From Algoriphagus sp. (GTDB lineage: Bacteria > Bacteroidota > Bacteroidia > Cytophagales > Cyclobacteriaceae), in NCBI RefSeq assembly GCF_030694375.1, contig NZ_JAUXYL010000046.1, forward strand, positions 186,001 to 250,000: 64,000 bases of DNA, in the 5' to 3' direction. Below are positions 9,002 to 18,459 of the stretch, one piece after another. The position numbers and the translations under genes were made by a program. The number at the start of each line of letters is the position of its first letter. The stretch's first letter is position 1. Below the pieces are notes generated by a model that saw nothing but the letters and a program-made list of their open reading frames with translations, made no database searches and was not told where the DNA came from.

Positions 9002-9754
9002 CTAGCGGTCCAGCCAATCCTTAAACTCAGCCACTTTTTCCCGACTGACCAAAATATCCGAATCGGGACAGCCTCGGAGTTTGACTTTCAATCGGCTGTT
9101 GGAATAGGTGAGGACTTCCTCGATTGTGTCCACATGGCTGAGGTATTTTCGGTTCAGGCGAAAGAAATCTGCGGGATTGACTTGGGCTTCCATCTGCTCC
9201 AAGGTAGAGTCGAGCACATATTTTTTACCAGCCTGAGTTTGGAGGAAAGTCACTCGCTCCTCACTGAAGAAGAAAGCGATATCCTCGGCTGGAACACTTT
9301 GGATTTTTTCTCCAAAACGCACCATGAACCGGCTTTTGTAGGATTTTGCCTGAGGTTGGATCAGTATTTTGATCAGTTCCAAATCCAGATGGGGCTGAAT
9401 CTTCTGGGAATTGAATTTTTCAACTGCCCGTTCCAAGTCTTTGGGATCTATGGGCTTGAGTAGGTAATCAATTGCATTAACCTGAAATGCCTTGATCGCA
9501 TAGTGATCAAATGCCGTGGTAAATATGATCGGAGTGGTGACTTTCACCTGTTCAAAAATCTCAAAGCTGATCCCGTCGGCCAGTTGGATATCACAGAAAA
9601 TCAGATCCGGTGTTGGGTTTTCCGCAAACCAATGAACCGCTCTGCTGACAGTATCCAGATTTCCGATCAGTACGGCTGTTGGAAAGTGTCCCTGCAGCAA
9701 CTTACTCAATCGAGTTGCGGCAGGCTTCTCGTCTTCAATGATTAGAATCTTCAT
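9002..9754 (-). CDS. LytTR-type response regulator
   Basis: Transcription regulator of the LytR/AlgR class. Residues 1-120 are a receiver domain with IEDE (residues 6-9) for Mg binding, phospho-acceptor Asp55 in FCDIQLADG and Lys in LLKPID. Residues about 145-250 form the LytTR DNA-binding domain, recognisable from EDIAFFFSEERVTFLQT and FFRLNRKYLSHVDTIEEV. The start codon overlaps the stop of the upstream histidine kinase by 4 bp (ATGA), so the two are translationally coupled and form one system. The target genes are not evident; the TonB receptor operon lies just upstream but in a separate unit. Confidence 0.93.
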   Translation of the reverse strand: MKILIIEDEKPAATRLSKLLQGHFPTAVLIGNLDTVSRAVHWFAENPTPDLIFCDIQLADGISFEIFEQVKVTTPIIFTTAFDHYAIKAFQVNAIDYLLKPIDPKDLERAVEKFNSQKIQPHLDLELIKILIQPQAKSYKSRFMVRFGEKIQSVPAEDIAFFFSEERVTFLQTQAGKKYVLDSTLEQMEAQVNPADFFRLNRKYLSHVDTIEEVLTYSNSRLKVKLRGCPDSDILVSREKVAEFKDWLDR

Positions 9755-10827
9755 GAGTTTACTTTCAAAAGAGGAAGCTTAACCAAAAATTCATGTTCCG
9801 ACTGAAATATTTCAGGCATTTGATCACTCAAAATTCGATAGCGGGAACGGATATTTTCCAAACCTACACCCGTGGAAGGCTCATTTTGGCTGGTTTTGGG
9901 TTGAAAGGTATTGCTTACCCAAAGCTCATCCCCTTTTTGGAAAATGGAGATGAACAGGGGATTTTCTTGGGATGCAATGTTGTGCTTGATGGCGTTTTCC
10001 AGCAAAAGCTGTAGGGAAAGGGGCGGTAGAAAGCAACCTTTGCAATCGGGTACATCCACTTTGAAATTTAGATTCTCTTCAAATCGAATTTTCTGAAGCT
10101 CGAGGAAGTTTCTAGCAAAGTCAAGTTCCCTGTCAAGCTCGACCAATTCCTCCTGCTGCACATCGAGAACGTAGCGGTAGATTTTGCTGAGTTTTTGGAT
10201 AAAAGCCGCTGAGCGGTCCGCATCTTCATAGACGAGGTTGGACAGGGCGTTGAGCGAGTTAAAGAGGAAATGCGGATTGAGTTGGTCTTTTAAGCTCTGG
10301 TATTGGCTGGCTAGCTTTTCGGATCGGAGTTGTTCGGCTTCAATAGCGGATTTCCGCCATTCTATCAGCCAAGACCTTGATGTGAAAATCGCCATAAATA
10401 CCAGTGCGATGGTCATAGGCGTAAGAGTGAACTTCAGAATTCCTCGCCATGGGATTTGGTCTGAGGGAAACCTCCATTCGATCCATGCATAACAAAACAC
10501 GATGACAAAGCTGACCATAAACGCATAGACCATATAAGTAGAGACAGTCGCCAAAAGCCGCTTTACAGGTTCGTGAACCCATGAAATCCGAACATCCCAA
10601 TATTCCTCCACCCTGCTGCCCCCAAAACTCAGTGCCATAGACACGCAAAAGGAAAAGATAAAATCAGGCAGAAGTCCCTTCAAATCCTTCAGACTCAAAA
10701 AGCAAATCGGGCAAAAAATCACCTGCAAAGACAGGGCAATCGCCAAGTTGACAAGTAGGAATTTACGAAGGTCACGCCAGATTCCTTTGTCGTCTTTGCA
10801 GTCTGTTGGTGTCTCGGCTTGGATCAT
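9751..10827 (-). CDS. LytS/YehU-like sensor histidine kinase
   Basis: Inner-membrane kinase partner of the LytTR regulator. The 358-residue protein has about four hydrophobic segments within residues 20-150. These are followed by the His_kinase domain with LNPHFLFNSLNAL (phospho-acceptor His186) and an ATP-binding domain with LLLENAIKHN and GVGLENIRSRY. No periplasmic sensor domain of size is visible, so the signal may be sensed in the membrane. The 3' end overlaps the regulator gene by 4 bp. Confidence 0.93.
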   Translation of the reverse strand: MIQAETPTDCKDDKGIWRDLRKFLLVNLAIALSLQVIFCPICFLSLKDLKGLLPDFIFSFCVSMALSFGGSRVEEYWDVRISWVHEPVKRLLATVSTYMVYAFMVSFVIVFCYAWIEWRFPSDQIPWRGILKFTLTPMTIALVFMAIFTSRSWLIEWRKSAIEAEQLRSEKLASQYQSLKDQLNPHFLFNSLNALSNLVYEDADRSAAFIQKLSKIYRYVLDVQQEELVELDRELDFARNFLELQKIRFEENLNFKVDVPDCKGCFLPPLSLQLLLENAIKHNIASQENPLFISIFQKGDELWVSNTFQPKTSQNEPSTGVGLENIRSRYRILSDQMPEIFQSEHEFLVKLPLLKVNS

Positions 10828-11031
10828 GTCGGAAGTTAGGAAAAAGGGAATAAAGTTCGGATTTCAGAAGTTTTGTGGTGAAGAAGACAAGTTTTGGATT
10901 AGGTGTAATTCTTACCAGAAAGTGAATGGATCAATTTGAGATCTTCAGGATTCCACTGAGTGCACACTCAATGGAGCTTCCATCCTATTTCGGATATTTT
11001 GACAAGCTCAGTACAAGTTTCGGAATTTCAA

Positions 11032-11059
11032 CCTCCACCAAGAGCAACTTTGGTGGAGG
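11032..11059. terminator. perfect 10-bp hairpin between two minus-strand units
   Basis: CCTCCACCAA and TTGGTGGAGG form a 10-bp stem with an 8-base loop, about 30 bp past the stop codon of the TPR-like gene (11090). No strong U-tract follows on the minus strand, so it may be a processing or terminator structure. Position argues for ending the TonB-receptor operon. Confidence 0.5.
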
Positions 11060-11089
11060 ATTTGTTGGTTTAGTTTTTCAAAGCGCACA

Positions 11090-11734
11090 TTACTTGCAGG
11101 CATTGGCAACCTGCTCAGCTTCTCTTTTTCCCCAAGTTGGAAGTAAATAATTGTCATCGACCTTTGCTTCTTCTTTTGCAAAAAGCTCCAGTCCAACCCT
11201 TGCCAATCCACAAGCCTTTTCAGGCCCACTTCCGAAAAACTGTGACATTCCCAATTCCATCTGAGCCATCAGTGTCGTAGCACGTGGATTTTCCTTATCC
11301 AAGGCAATTGCTTTTCCAAAAATTTGCATGGCCAAGGGACTCATTTCCTGACCCCGGCTCATGGGATCGACGGAAAGTTTCCCCATGATTACAAAGCCTT
11401 TCAAAGCCGTTATTTCGGAATTGTTGGGTGCGATTTTTTCGGCTTTGTTCACCAACTCCATAGCTTGATCAAAGTATTGGTCTTTGTTGACCTCGAATCG
11501 AAATGCGGCCGTGGCCTTAATGTAAGCTGCGTAGTAAAGCGGGAGCCATTCTTCGGATTTTGCTTCTGCAATTCGGATAAACCCATTGGCCACCGTCTGA
11601 GATTGTTCTGAGGATTGGATGGTATTCATCGAGGAGATCTGCTTTTTCATGGCGTTTTCGTAAGCTGGATCATTTGCAAAAGCAGCGAAAACGAAGGCAA
11701 AAGCCATAGCGAGAGTAAATAGGGACTTTTTCAT
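11090..11734 (-). CDS. secreted TPR-like protein, partner of TonB receptor
   Basis: 214 residues with a clear signal peptide (ALAMAFAFVFAAFAND). The remainder is helical with TPR-like spacing (AMELVNKAEKIAPNNSEITALKG and IFGKAIALDKENPRATTL). A CGLARVG and a C-terminal ANACK cysteine could form a periplasmic disulfide. The gene starts 5 bp after the TonB receptor stop codon. Short TPR-like periplasmic proteins following a small TonB receptor are a recurring Bacteroidota pair; a scaffold or substrate-handling role is inference. Confidence 0.75.
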   Translation of the reverse strand: MKKSLFTLAMAFAFVFAAFANDPAYENAMKKQISSMNTIQSSEQSQTVANGFIRIAEAKSEEWLPLYYAAYIKATAAFRFEVNKDQYFDQAMELVNKAEKIAPNNSEITALKGFVIMGKLSVDPMSRGQEMSPLAMQIFGKAIALDKENPRATTLMAQMELGMSQFFGSGPEKACGLARVGLELFAKEEAKVDDNYLLPTWGKREAEQVANACK

Positions 11735-11739
11735 AAGTA

Positions 11740-13899
11740 TTAGAGGTTGTTTAGATTATTTGCGTTTTTGTCTTTGGAAATGGTAAAGAAGATCCCAAGG
11801 AAAAGGAAGCGAGGTGCCCCCTGACCTAGAGGAAGGGATTCAAACCGTCCCTGTTCGTTTGGATTCTGTGCATACTGATACCCAAATATGTTTTGATGCC
11901 CAGTCACATTGGTGAGCGCTCCATGGATGATTAGGTTGGGCCGAGGCAAATAACTCCAGCTTAGGCTGAGGTTTTGGAACGTCCCTGTTTTGGAATTCAT
12001 CTCTCCTGTGAGATTCGGGTCGGTGTAAGCCAGGCCGTCATTGAAGGACCAAGACAGGCCGAGTTGTGATTTCAGGCTTGGGACAAAGTGCTTGACCACC
12101 ACGCTCAGGTTGTGTTTGGGTGCAAAGTCAGGCTGCACCTGTCCGATGTATTGGAAATAACTCCGCTTGCTGTCCACAAAACTGTAAGTGATCCAGTAGT
12201 CTGTATTTTTTAGGCTTTCCCGATCCCGGAAAAACACATCAAAACCTCGGGCAAAACCATCTCCCTCGTTTCGGACATTTCGTGGGTTTTGATGAATTCC
12301 TTCAAATCTAACCAAGTGATCATAGGACTTGTGGAAAGCCTCGGCCCGAAAGGTCTTGCCGTCTTTTTGGTAGAGGTAGTTCAGAATCAAATGCCGCGAC
12401 TCGGTATTTTTCAAGTTTGGAGCCAGGACTCTGAAGCGTTCTTCAGGCAATTGATGAAAGCGGCCTGTGGCAAAAGAGAGGGTGCCGTTTTTGGAGATTT
12501 TGTAGGCCAAAGAAGTGCGCGGATCGAGCCATTTTTCATCTGCAAGGGAAGAAATTCCAGCCCGAAGCCCGGATCGAAGGACCAATTTTCGGCTGAGATA
12601 CCAATCCCATTCGGTAAAAAGGAAACCCTGATTTTCGCCAATGCTACGCTCGAGACTTTCCTGAGTCAGGACTTCGGAATAGTCATTTCGGAAGTATTCG
12701 ACGCCGTTTTTCACCGCAAGGCGATCCGAGAAATCATATCCAGCAGTCCATTTGGCATGGCTGAGTTGATTTTTTCGCTCCAAGTCTAAACCTCCCAGGT
12801 TAAGGATGTCCTTGTTTTGGGAGAAAGAAATTCCACCGAAGAGCGACCAACCGTTTTCAAAGCCCTTTCTCCAGTTAGTTTGAGCATAGGAATAGGTATT
12901 TTTCAGGTCGATCAGCAATCCCCGATCGGGCATACCCGGCTGCGGCTGCCAGAGTTGCATTCCTCCGGATTCGGTGCGGGCCAGTACTTTCCAAAGACCG
13001 CCTTTGGACGTTTTTTGCTGGGCGGCAAGTTCGATGTCTCGACCAAACGGAGCTCTTTCCCAGTCAAAATTTTGTTTGATCAAAGCCTGATAGGGTTTCA
13101 GATCAAAGATATTTCCACTGATGCTAATGCTTCTTTTTTCATTGGCCAAGGTGTGGGAATACCCCCCACCGACTGACATGATGGACAGATCGCCTTGGCT
13201 TCGTTTTGCCAGATCTTTGGTGTTCAGTGCCAGAGTGGAGGAAAGTGCCTGACCGTATTCCGCAGAATATCCACCCGTGGAGAAGAAAGTGCCCTTGAAC
13301 AGATTTGGGTTGAATCGGGTGCGGGTAGGCACATTTCCGGCGGTGGTACCATAGGCATTTCCTACACGCATCCCCTCAATGTAGATGCCTACTTCGCTTG
13401 CATCACCACCACGAACGAAGAGGCGGCCGTCATTTCCGACGGTGGAGGTGCCAGGTAAAGTTTGAAAAGCTCCCACAATATCACCCATGGCAGAAGGGGT
13501 GGTGACGATATCGATCGGGCGAAGGATGACGGATTTTTTCTCATCCGAGGCTTCCATGGCTCCGGCTGATATCGTGACAGTATTCATTTCATTGAATTCC
13601 TCAATTAATTTAATGGATGGTATTTCAATCTTGGATTGGGAAAGGGTGATAGGAAATTCTTGTGACTTGAAACCCATCATGCTTACGACCAAGAGTTGAT
13701 CGCCTGATTCGCTGCTTTCAAAAGAAAAAGCACCTGAGGCATCACTGCTTGTGCCGTCAAAACTCCCTTTGATAAAAACATTGGCACCAGGGAGAGCTTT
13801 TCCTTTTTCGTCAAGGATTCTTCCAGAGATAATCGTTTGGCTAAAAGCGAATGTTTGGCTGAGGAAAAAGTAAGTTAAAAGAAGAAGTCGTGTGTTCAT
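11740..13899 (-). CDS. TonB-dependent receptor with carboxypeptidase-regulatory-like N-terminus
   Basis: Outer-membrane gated transporter of 719 residues. A signal peptide (TYFFLSQTFAFSQ) is followed by a CarboxypepD-regulatory-like fold (ISGRILDEKGKALPGANVFIKG). Next comes the plug (IVTTPSAMGDIVGAFQTLPG and RGGDASEVGIYIEGM), then an aromatic-rich barrel ending in FLFLGIFFTISKDK. It is shorter than SusC proteins (about 1000 residues) and has no SusD partner, so import of a small chelate or cofactor is more likely than glycan import. It is co-transcribed with the TPR-like gene. The substrate is unknown. Confidence 0.92.
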   Translation of the reverse strand: MNTRLLLLTYFFLSQTFAFSQTIISGRILDEKGKALPGANVFIKGSFDGTSSDASGAFSFESSESGDQLLVVSMMGFKSQEFPITLSQSKIEIPSIKLIEEFNEMNTVTISAGAMEASDEKKSVILRPIDIVTTPSAMGDIVGAFQTLPGTSTVGNDGRLFVRGGDASEVGIYIEGMRVGNAYGTTAGNVPTRTRFNPNLFKGTFFSTGGYSAEYGQALSSTLALNTKDLAKRSQGDLSIMSVGGGYSHTLANEKRSISISGNIFDLKPYQALIKQNFDWERAPFGRDIELAAQQKTSKGGLWKVLARTESGGMQLWQPQPGMPDRGLLIDLKNTYSYAQTNWRKGFENGWSLFGGISFSQNKDILNLGGLDLERKNQLSHAKWTAGYDFSDRLAVKNGVEYFRNDYSEVLTQESLERSIGENQGFLFTEWDWYLSRKLVLRSGLRAGISSLADEKWLDPRTSLAYKISKNGTLSFATGRFHQLPEERFRVLAPNLKNTESRHLILNYLYQKDGKTFRAEAFHKSYDHLVRFEGIHQNPRNVRNEGDGFARGFDVFFRDRESLKNTDYWITYSFVDSKRSYFQYIGQVQPDFAPKHNLSVVVKHFVPSLKSQLGLSWSFNDGLAYTDPNLTGEMNSKTGTFQNLSLSWSYLPRPNLIIHGALTNVTGHQNIFGYQYAQNPNEQGRFESLPLGQGAPRFLFLGIFFTISKDKNANNLNNL

Positions 13900-14018
13900 T
13901 TTGATTCAGATATGAACCAAAATTGAAGGGCTTTATCCGTTCAAAAAACTAAAGCTGACTGAAGCGTCAAAATCCGTGACTGAACTTCATCAGGTAGTGA
14001 ATGAATTGACATACACTT

Positions 14019-14059
14019 ATTAAAAATGCCCTTGGATTTGATCCAAAGGCATTTTTAAT
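14019..14059 (-). terminator. intrinsic terminator of the M28 peptidase gene
   Basis: An 18-bp stem (14019-14036 with 14042-14059, a single non-Watson-Crick pair) around a 5-base loop. The outer arms are A-run and T-run, so it can act in both directions. It sits 22 bp past the peptidase stop codon and about 120 bp above the TonB receptor start. Confidence 0.88.
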
Positions 14060-14081
14060 AAATTAATGAATGCAAGAAAAT

Positions 14082-15323
14082 TCAAAACTTCACCAACGCC
14101 TCTACTTTCTGTCCACTTCTTTCGATCACTACTTTGGTCGAATCTCCTTTTTGAAATGCGCTTAGCGCACGCATATAGCTCATCATGTCATAGATCGTGG
14201 AGTCGCCCAACTGAACGACGATATCTCCTTTTTGGAGTCCGGCGGCTTGCGCCGGTTTTCCTTCAGATACGCCATCCACTCGCATTCCTTTTCCGTCATA
14301 CATGTAATCGGGAACTACACCCATCGACACTGTGAATCGTGGAGAATCGCTGGAATCTTTGGTTTTGGTGAAAGCGAGTTTAGGTTCAGAATCCAGTTGA
14401 TCTATGACTCTGGAGATGTAACGGACCACTTTCACCAATCCCTCATAATTGATCTTGTCAGAATCGTCCGATGGCTTATGATAATCTTCATGCTGTCCGG
14501 TGAAAAAATGCAATACCGGCAAACCCTGAAGGTAAAATGACGTGTGATCTGAAGGTCCTACTCCGGATTCAGTAGTGACAATTTTCAAGCTGTCAGAATT
14601 AATTGGATCCAGAATAGATGGAAAACTTGGGCTTGTTCCAATGCCATACACAGCAAGAGATTTTTCCTCATTCAATCGACCTACCATGTCCATGTTAATC
14701 ATATAATTCACACTGGCTAGGTCAATTGTTGGGTTTTTGACAAAATAATTAGATCCCCAAAGCCCGTTTTCCTCTCCTGAGAAAGCGATGAAAAGTACAT
14801 TGCTGCTTAATTCCTCATGCTTGAGAATTTTTGCCAAAGCCAATAATGCAGCTGTGCCGGAGGCGTTGTCGTCCGCTCCATTATGAATGGCAGAATCGCC
14901 TCGGTGCAGTGAGCCTGAGCCTCCCAAACCTAAATGGTCAAAATGTGCCCCGATCACGATGGTTTTATCTGCCTTTTTATCCAAAAATCCGACCACATTC
15001 CGGCCGGTAATTCCTGCTCCATCGGTTCCGATTACAGCCTCTTCATGTGGATTTGAGGGTTTGGAAACTGTAAATGGCTGGAAAAACCCATCTGTACCTT
15101 TGGGGAGAAGTCCGATTTTTTTAAATTCTTTTGCCAGATACTCAGCGGCTTTTACTTCCCCTTCTGTACCTATAGCCCTCCCTCCCAGCTCATCGGAAGC
15201 CAAGAAAATCACATCTTTCTGAAGCGATGCAAAAAGTTTTTCGTCCGTTGGCGGCCCATCGCAGGCAGTGAATAAAAGCAGGGAAGCAAGGATATAGCTT
15301 GATTTCAAAAGATAATTTTTCAT
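14082..15323 (-). CDS. M28 family metallopeptidase with C-terminal PDZ domain, lipoprotein
   Basis: Di-zinc aminopeptidase, probably in the periplasm or on the outer membrane. The lipoprotein signal is ASLLLFTACDG. Zinc ligands of the M28 family are visible in order: GAHFDHLG, NGADDNASGTAAL, FSGEENGLWGS, NMDMVGRL and GPSDHTSFY. The last 100 residues form a PDZ domain (VDGVSEGKPAQAAGLQKGD followed by IVVQLGD). The 413-residue length fits the M28-PDZ arrangement. It is a single gene with its own terminator; no convincing promoter box was found upstream. Confidence 0.93.
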   Translation of the reverse strand: MKNYLLKSSYILASLLLFTACDGPPTDEKLFASLQKDVIFLASDELGGRAIGTEGEVKAAEYLAKEFKKIGLLPKGTDGFFQPFTVSKPSNPHEEAVIGTDGAGITGRNVVGFLDKKADKTIVIGAHFDHLGLGGSGSLHRGDSAIHNGADDNASGTAALLALAKILKHEELSSNVLFIAFSGEENGLWGSNYFVKNPTIDLASVNYMINMDMVGRLNEEKSLAVYGIGTSPSFPSILDPINSDSLKIVTTESGVGPSDHTSFYLQGLPVLHFFTGQHEDYHKPSDDSDKINYEGLVKVVRYISRVIDQLDSEPKLAFTKTKDSSDSPRFTVSMGVVPDYMYDGKGMRVDGVSEGKPAQAAGLQKGDIVVQLGDSTIYDMMSYMRALSAFQKGDSTKVVIERSGQKVEALVKF

Positions 15324-15411
15324 ATGATTATAATTCTTTTTTTAGCGGCTATATGGAATCTTCGCATGACAGATAATCACCCCTCTGTGTGGTCCTTTGG
15401 GTCATGCCTGT

Positions 15412-15424
15412 CTGCCTCAGGCAG
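15412..15424. repeat. short palindrome CTGCCTCAGGCAG
   Basis: A 6-bp perfect dyad with a 1-base centre, in the divergent gap between the M28 peptidase and the TolB-like gene. Palindromes of this word (TGCCT/AGGCA) recur in Bacteroidota intergenic DNA; no function is claimed. Confidence 0.4.
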
Positions 15425-15507
15425 CTCGATTTCATATTTTATCGGATTTAGTCCAAAGGTAATAATTGGTATCTTCGATCTTTGATTCTTTTAATTTCAC
15501 CAAAATA

Positions 15508-16611
15508 ATGAGACATATCCTTTTTTCAATCCTCCTTTTGGCGATTGCCTGTAGTCCCAAAACAGAAACAGCTGTAGAACCTGAACAACATTCCCCTCCA
15601 GATTCCCTATTACTTCACCCTGAGGAAATGAAATATCTTAAAAATATCAAGCAGTTGACCTTTGGTGGAAATAACGCTGAGGCGTACTGGTCCTTCGATG
15701 ATTCAATGCTGGTATTTCAGTCGGACTATGCAGACTGGGGCAATGAATGTGATCAGATGTTTTACCTCAACTGGCGAGAAGACGATCTTTCGGCGTCTCA
15801 ACCGAAGCGAATCAGTACTGGACTGGGACGGACGACTTGTGCCTATTTCTTACCGGGGAATAACACTTTTGTCTATGCTTCGACACATTTGGTAGATCCT
15901 GCCTGTCCACCTGTTCCGGAGCGAAGAGCAGATGGCAAATACGTTTGGCCGATTTACGACAGCTTTGACATCTTTACTGCCGATTTGGAAGGGAATATTC
16001 TCTCTCAGCTGACGAATGAACCGGGCTATGATGCAGAGGCGACAGTTTCTCCTCGTGGAGATAAAATCGTCTTTACTTCCATTCGAACCGGCGACTTGGA
16101 GCTTTATACCATGAATATTGACGGAACGGAAGTGAAACAGATCACCTCTGACCTAGGCTATGACGGGGGAGCTTTTTTCTCGCCGGATGGTAGCAAAATC
16201 GTGTGGAGAGCTTCCCGGCCTCAGACTCCTGAGGAAGTCAAAGAATACCGGGACTTACTTAAAGATGGATTGGTCAAGCCAACCGATATGGAATTGTATG
16301 TGGCCAATGTGGATGGTACCAATGTCAAGAAAATCACAAGTTTGGGCAAAGCGAACTGGGCACCATTCTTTCATCCTTCGGGCGAAAAACTCATTTTCGC
16401 GTCGAATCATCTGACCGAGCGTGGTTACCCATTCAACCTCTTCATGATCAATCTGGACGGTACTGGCCTGACTCGGATCACGCATGACGGCACGTTTGAT
16501 GCGTTCCCCGTTTTCTCCAATGATGGAAAATACCTCGTTTTCTCTTCCAATCGAAACAATGGAGGAACTCGCGATACGAATCTGTTTGTCGCAGAGTGGA
16601 TTGGGGATTAA
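15508..16611 (+). CDS. TolB-like beta-propeller lipoprotein
   Basis: Start chosen at ATG 15508, because the lipoprotein signal (ILFSILLLAIACSP) begins there; an in-frame ATG-less extension to 15466 adds nothing signal-like. The 367-residue mature region is built of TolB/PD40-type blades with repeated motifs: ATVSPRGDKIVFTS, FFSPDGSKIVWRA, FHPSGEKLIFASN and VFSNDGKYLVFSS. PD40 proteins act as periplasmic scaffolds or as the propeller of S9 peptidases, but no peptidase domain is present. The next gene starts 24 bp downstream and may be co-transcribed. Confidence 0.88.
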   Translation: MRHILFSILLLAIACSPKTETAVEPEQHSPPDSLLLHPEEMKYLKNIKQLTFGGNNAEAYWSFDDSMLVFQSDYADWGNECDQMFYLNWREDDLSASQPKRISTGLGRTTCAYFLPGNNTFVYASTHLVDPACPPVPERRADGKYVWPIYDSFDIFTADLEGNILSQLTNEPGYDAEATVSPRGDKIVFTSIRTGDLELYTMNIDGTEVKQITSDLGYDGGAFFSPDGSKIVWRASRPQTPEEVKEYRDLLKDGLVKPTDMELYVANVDGTNVKKITSLGKANWAPFFHPSGEKLIFASNHLTERGYPFNLFMINLDGTGLTRITHDGTFDAFPVFSNDGKYLVFSSNRNNGGTRDTNLFVAEWIGD

Positions 16612-16635
16612 TAGATCAGATATTAACACAATCAT

Positions 16636-17334
16636 ATGCGCAAAATTGGAATAACTCTACTGGTATTGATTTTTTCCTTGAAAGGATTTGCTCAAGAAAG
16701 AGAGATTCCTAGAAAACTGATTTATGAGAGCTATGTTGAAGTGCTAGAGCAAGCACATTCCTCCCAATCGTCGAGATTGGACTCGATATTAAAGGCTTCT
16801 TTTGACACAAAAACCATGGATTCCGCAGCTTTCAAGATTCTTTCATCGGATGATTTCTGGAAGAAGCAGGCAGACGAATCCAAAAGTGAGGTGGTCTATG
16901 AAATTTATCCAACCGAGGTTTGGGTATATTCCCAATGGAACGGTCAGCATGCGGGAAATAGCTATCGATATCGAAAAGACTCCCATTTGGCAGAAGAATA
17001 CGACCAATACCGAAAAATCTTGAAACGCAATTTTGTCGCTATCCCCGAAAGAACGAAAAGCAGTGATGCCGTTTTTAAAGATGAAGTTTCTAGGTATCTC
17101 AATCTCGACATTTATAAAATTATAGAGACTGAATTTGACCCTGAAATGGGGAAAAGCACTCATTACCTTTTGGTGACAAACGAAATCAAATTGCCGGTAA
17201 AAATCAATCTGGGAGCAGGGCCTCAATTAAGGGATCAACTTATCATAGAGCGGATAACAACCTCCGAGGCATTTCCTAAAATGCGGTTTGTTTACCGATT
17301 GAAGGAGATATTCTGGGATGAAGATTTGAAATAG
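16636..17334 (+). CDS. secreted protein of unknown function
   Basis: 232 residues with a signal peptide (LLVLIFSLKGFAQ). I do not recognise the family. The protein is rich in charged and aromatic residues with no repeats or evident catalytic motif. A middle segment (YPTEVWVYSQWNGQHAGNSYR) and the C-terminal strand-like part look soluble and periplasmic. It lies 24 bp behind the TolB-like lipoprotein gene and is followed by a strong terminator at 17393, so the two probably form one transcript. Confidence 0.7.
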   Translation: MRKIGITLLVLIFSLKGFAQEREIPRKLIYESYVEVLEQAHSSQSSRLDSILKASFDTKTMDSAAFKILSSDDFWKKQADESKSEVVYEIYPTEVWVYSQWNGQHAGNSYRYRKDSHLAEEYDQYRKILKRNFVAIPERTKSSDAVFKDEVSRYLNLDIYKIIETEFDPEMGKSTHYLLVTNEIKLPVKINLGAGPQLRDQLIIERITTSEAFPKMRFVYRLKEIFWDEDLK

Positions 17335-17392
17335 AAGTGTGTTTTTTCCAATTGGGTAAAAAGGACTCGGACGAAAAAATCACCTCACAAAC

Positions 17393-17416
17393 ACCGCTTT
17401 TTAAGCGGTTTTTTTT
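17393..17416 (+). terminator. intrinsic terminator
   Basis: ACCGCTT, a 3-base loop, AAGCGGT and then a run of seven or more T. It ends the transcript of the TolB-like lipoprotein and secreted unknown protein. Confidence 0.9.
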
Positions 17417-17473
17417 GTTTCAACAGTTCTCCTTTGCTACTTTAAAATTGTCTCAAACAATTTTTCTTTGCTC

Positions 17474-17873
17474 ATGAATATTTATTCTCAGCTTTCCATC
17501 CCACTTCTGATTACCCTAAGCCTAGCCTTTTCGAAGTTTTTTGTCCAAGAAAAGGCGAAGGAATGGGAAGGGTTCTTGGCTTATTTGCCCAAGGTCAATA
17601 CTATTTTAATTATCCTGGGACTCACTTGGTGTTTGCTTGGGCTGACCCGAATACTAAAGGAAAACCTGCTCAAGCAATATGATATATTGAAAGAAGATAA
17701 TCTCAAGGCAAGGAAAATTTACACTACGAATTTTGGTTTCCGCCAAGAACTCCCCGACAGCTTGGGATTTGCGTGTACATGTGCGGGAAAAAATGATCGA
17801 TTTCATCCAGAAAAATTATCCTGATGCATTACCAAAATCGAGAGTGGTGTTGGATCAGCGGAAAGCTGATTAA
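17474..17873 (+). pseudogene. mscS-type mechanosensitive channel gene with internal deletion
   Basis: The first ~85 codons (17474 to about 17725) encode a hydrophobic N-terminus ending ILKEDNLKARKIYT. That is the segment that leads into the pore helices in MscS-family channels of Bacteroidota. At about 17722-17727 the reading jumps, in a different frame, to the typical C-terminal end of the same family: LRILVSAKNSPTAWDLRV then HVREKMIDFIQKNYPD and a stop at 17871. The pore helix (TM3) and most of the beta domain are missing. The original frame runs on meaninglessly to 17824. The simplest reading is a deletion of the middle of the gene that also shifted the frame; function must be lost. Confidence 0.8.
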
Positions 17874-18064
17874 TACAAATTTATTGTTCTCATGCTAAAT
17901 AAAAGTTTGAAAGGACTCATACGTGCAATTCGTGAAGGTTGAAGGATTCTCGGATGGCAGGATTGTCATATTTATTCAATAGAAAGTTCTTTTGATTACA
18001 TTTTTTGGAAAAAATGATTCTGCTCATTAGAAATAATCGCATAAATGATGCGTAGATTTGACAT
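17874..18064. other. AT-rich intergenic stretch
   Basis: No gene, RNA or strong hairpin seen between the mscS remnant and the doubtful small ORF at 18065. If that ORF is not real, the non-coding stretch reaches 18546. Confidence 0.5.
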
Positions 18065-18424
18065 GTGAAAAACAGTTTTTATAAGCAGGTAATTAGAGCC
18101 ACTTGGACGGCAGTCTTTTGTTGTTTTGCACCGCTGTTTGCTTCCCAAGTTAACGATCTGTCGTATCAAAAACTTTCACCACCCATCGAGTACAACACGA
18201 CGATTGGTGAACTTGGAGAGATTTTTTGTGAGTCCTTTAGAATTGGATCCAACCTATCACCAGGTTCTGTTGTTAGGGATTTGTTAAATGGATTTGTAGG
18301 GTTTGCCCCACAAATAAATCTGATTTTTGAATCCAAAGTTCTTCAGATTATTTACTTGTCGGAAAACCACCCGATCAACCTTTCTTCATCTGTTATAATT
18401 TTCCCCTTTCATTATTTTTGGTAA
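18065..18424 (+). CDS. doubtful small secreted protein
   Basis: GTG-started reading frame of 119 residues with a passable signal peptide (AVFCCFAPLFAS). The rest has no motif I recognise, and its C-terminus (PFHYFW) does not look like a natural end. Codon use is rich in rare-looking choices compared with neighbours. It could equally be decayed DNA beside the mscS remnant. Listed because it is the only candidate gene in this 670-bp stretch. Confidence 0.25.
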   Translation: MKNSFYKQVIRATWTAVFCCFAPLFASQVNDLSYQKLSPPIEYNTTIGELGEIFCESFRIGSNLSPGSVVRDLLNGFVGFAPQINLIFESKVLQIIYLSENHPINLSSSVIIFPFHYFW

Positions 18425-18459
18425 TCCGCTCCCTGATTACTCTTTTCTAAATTAATCAG

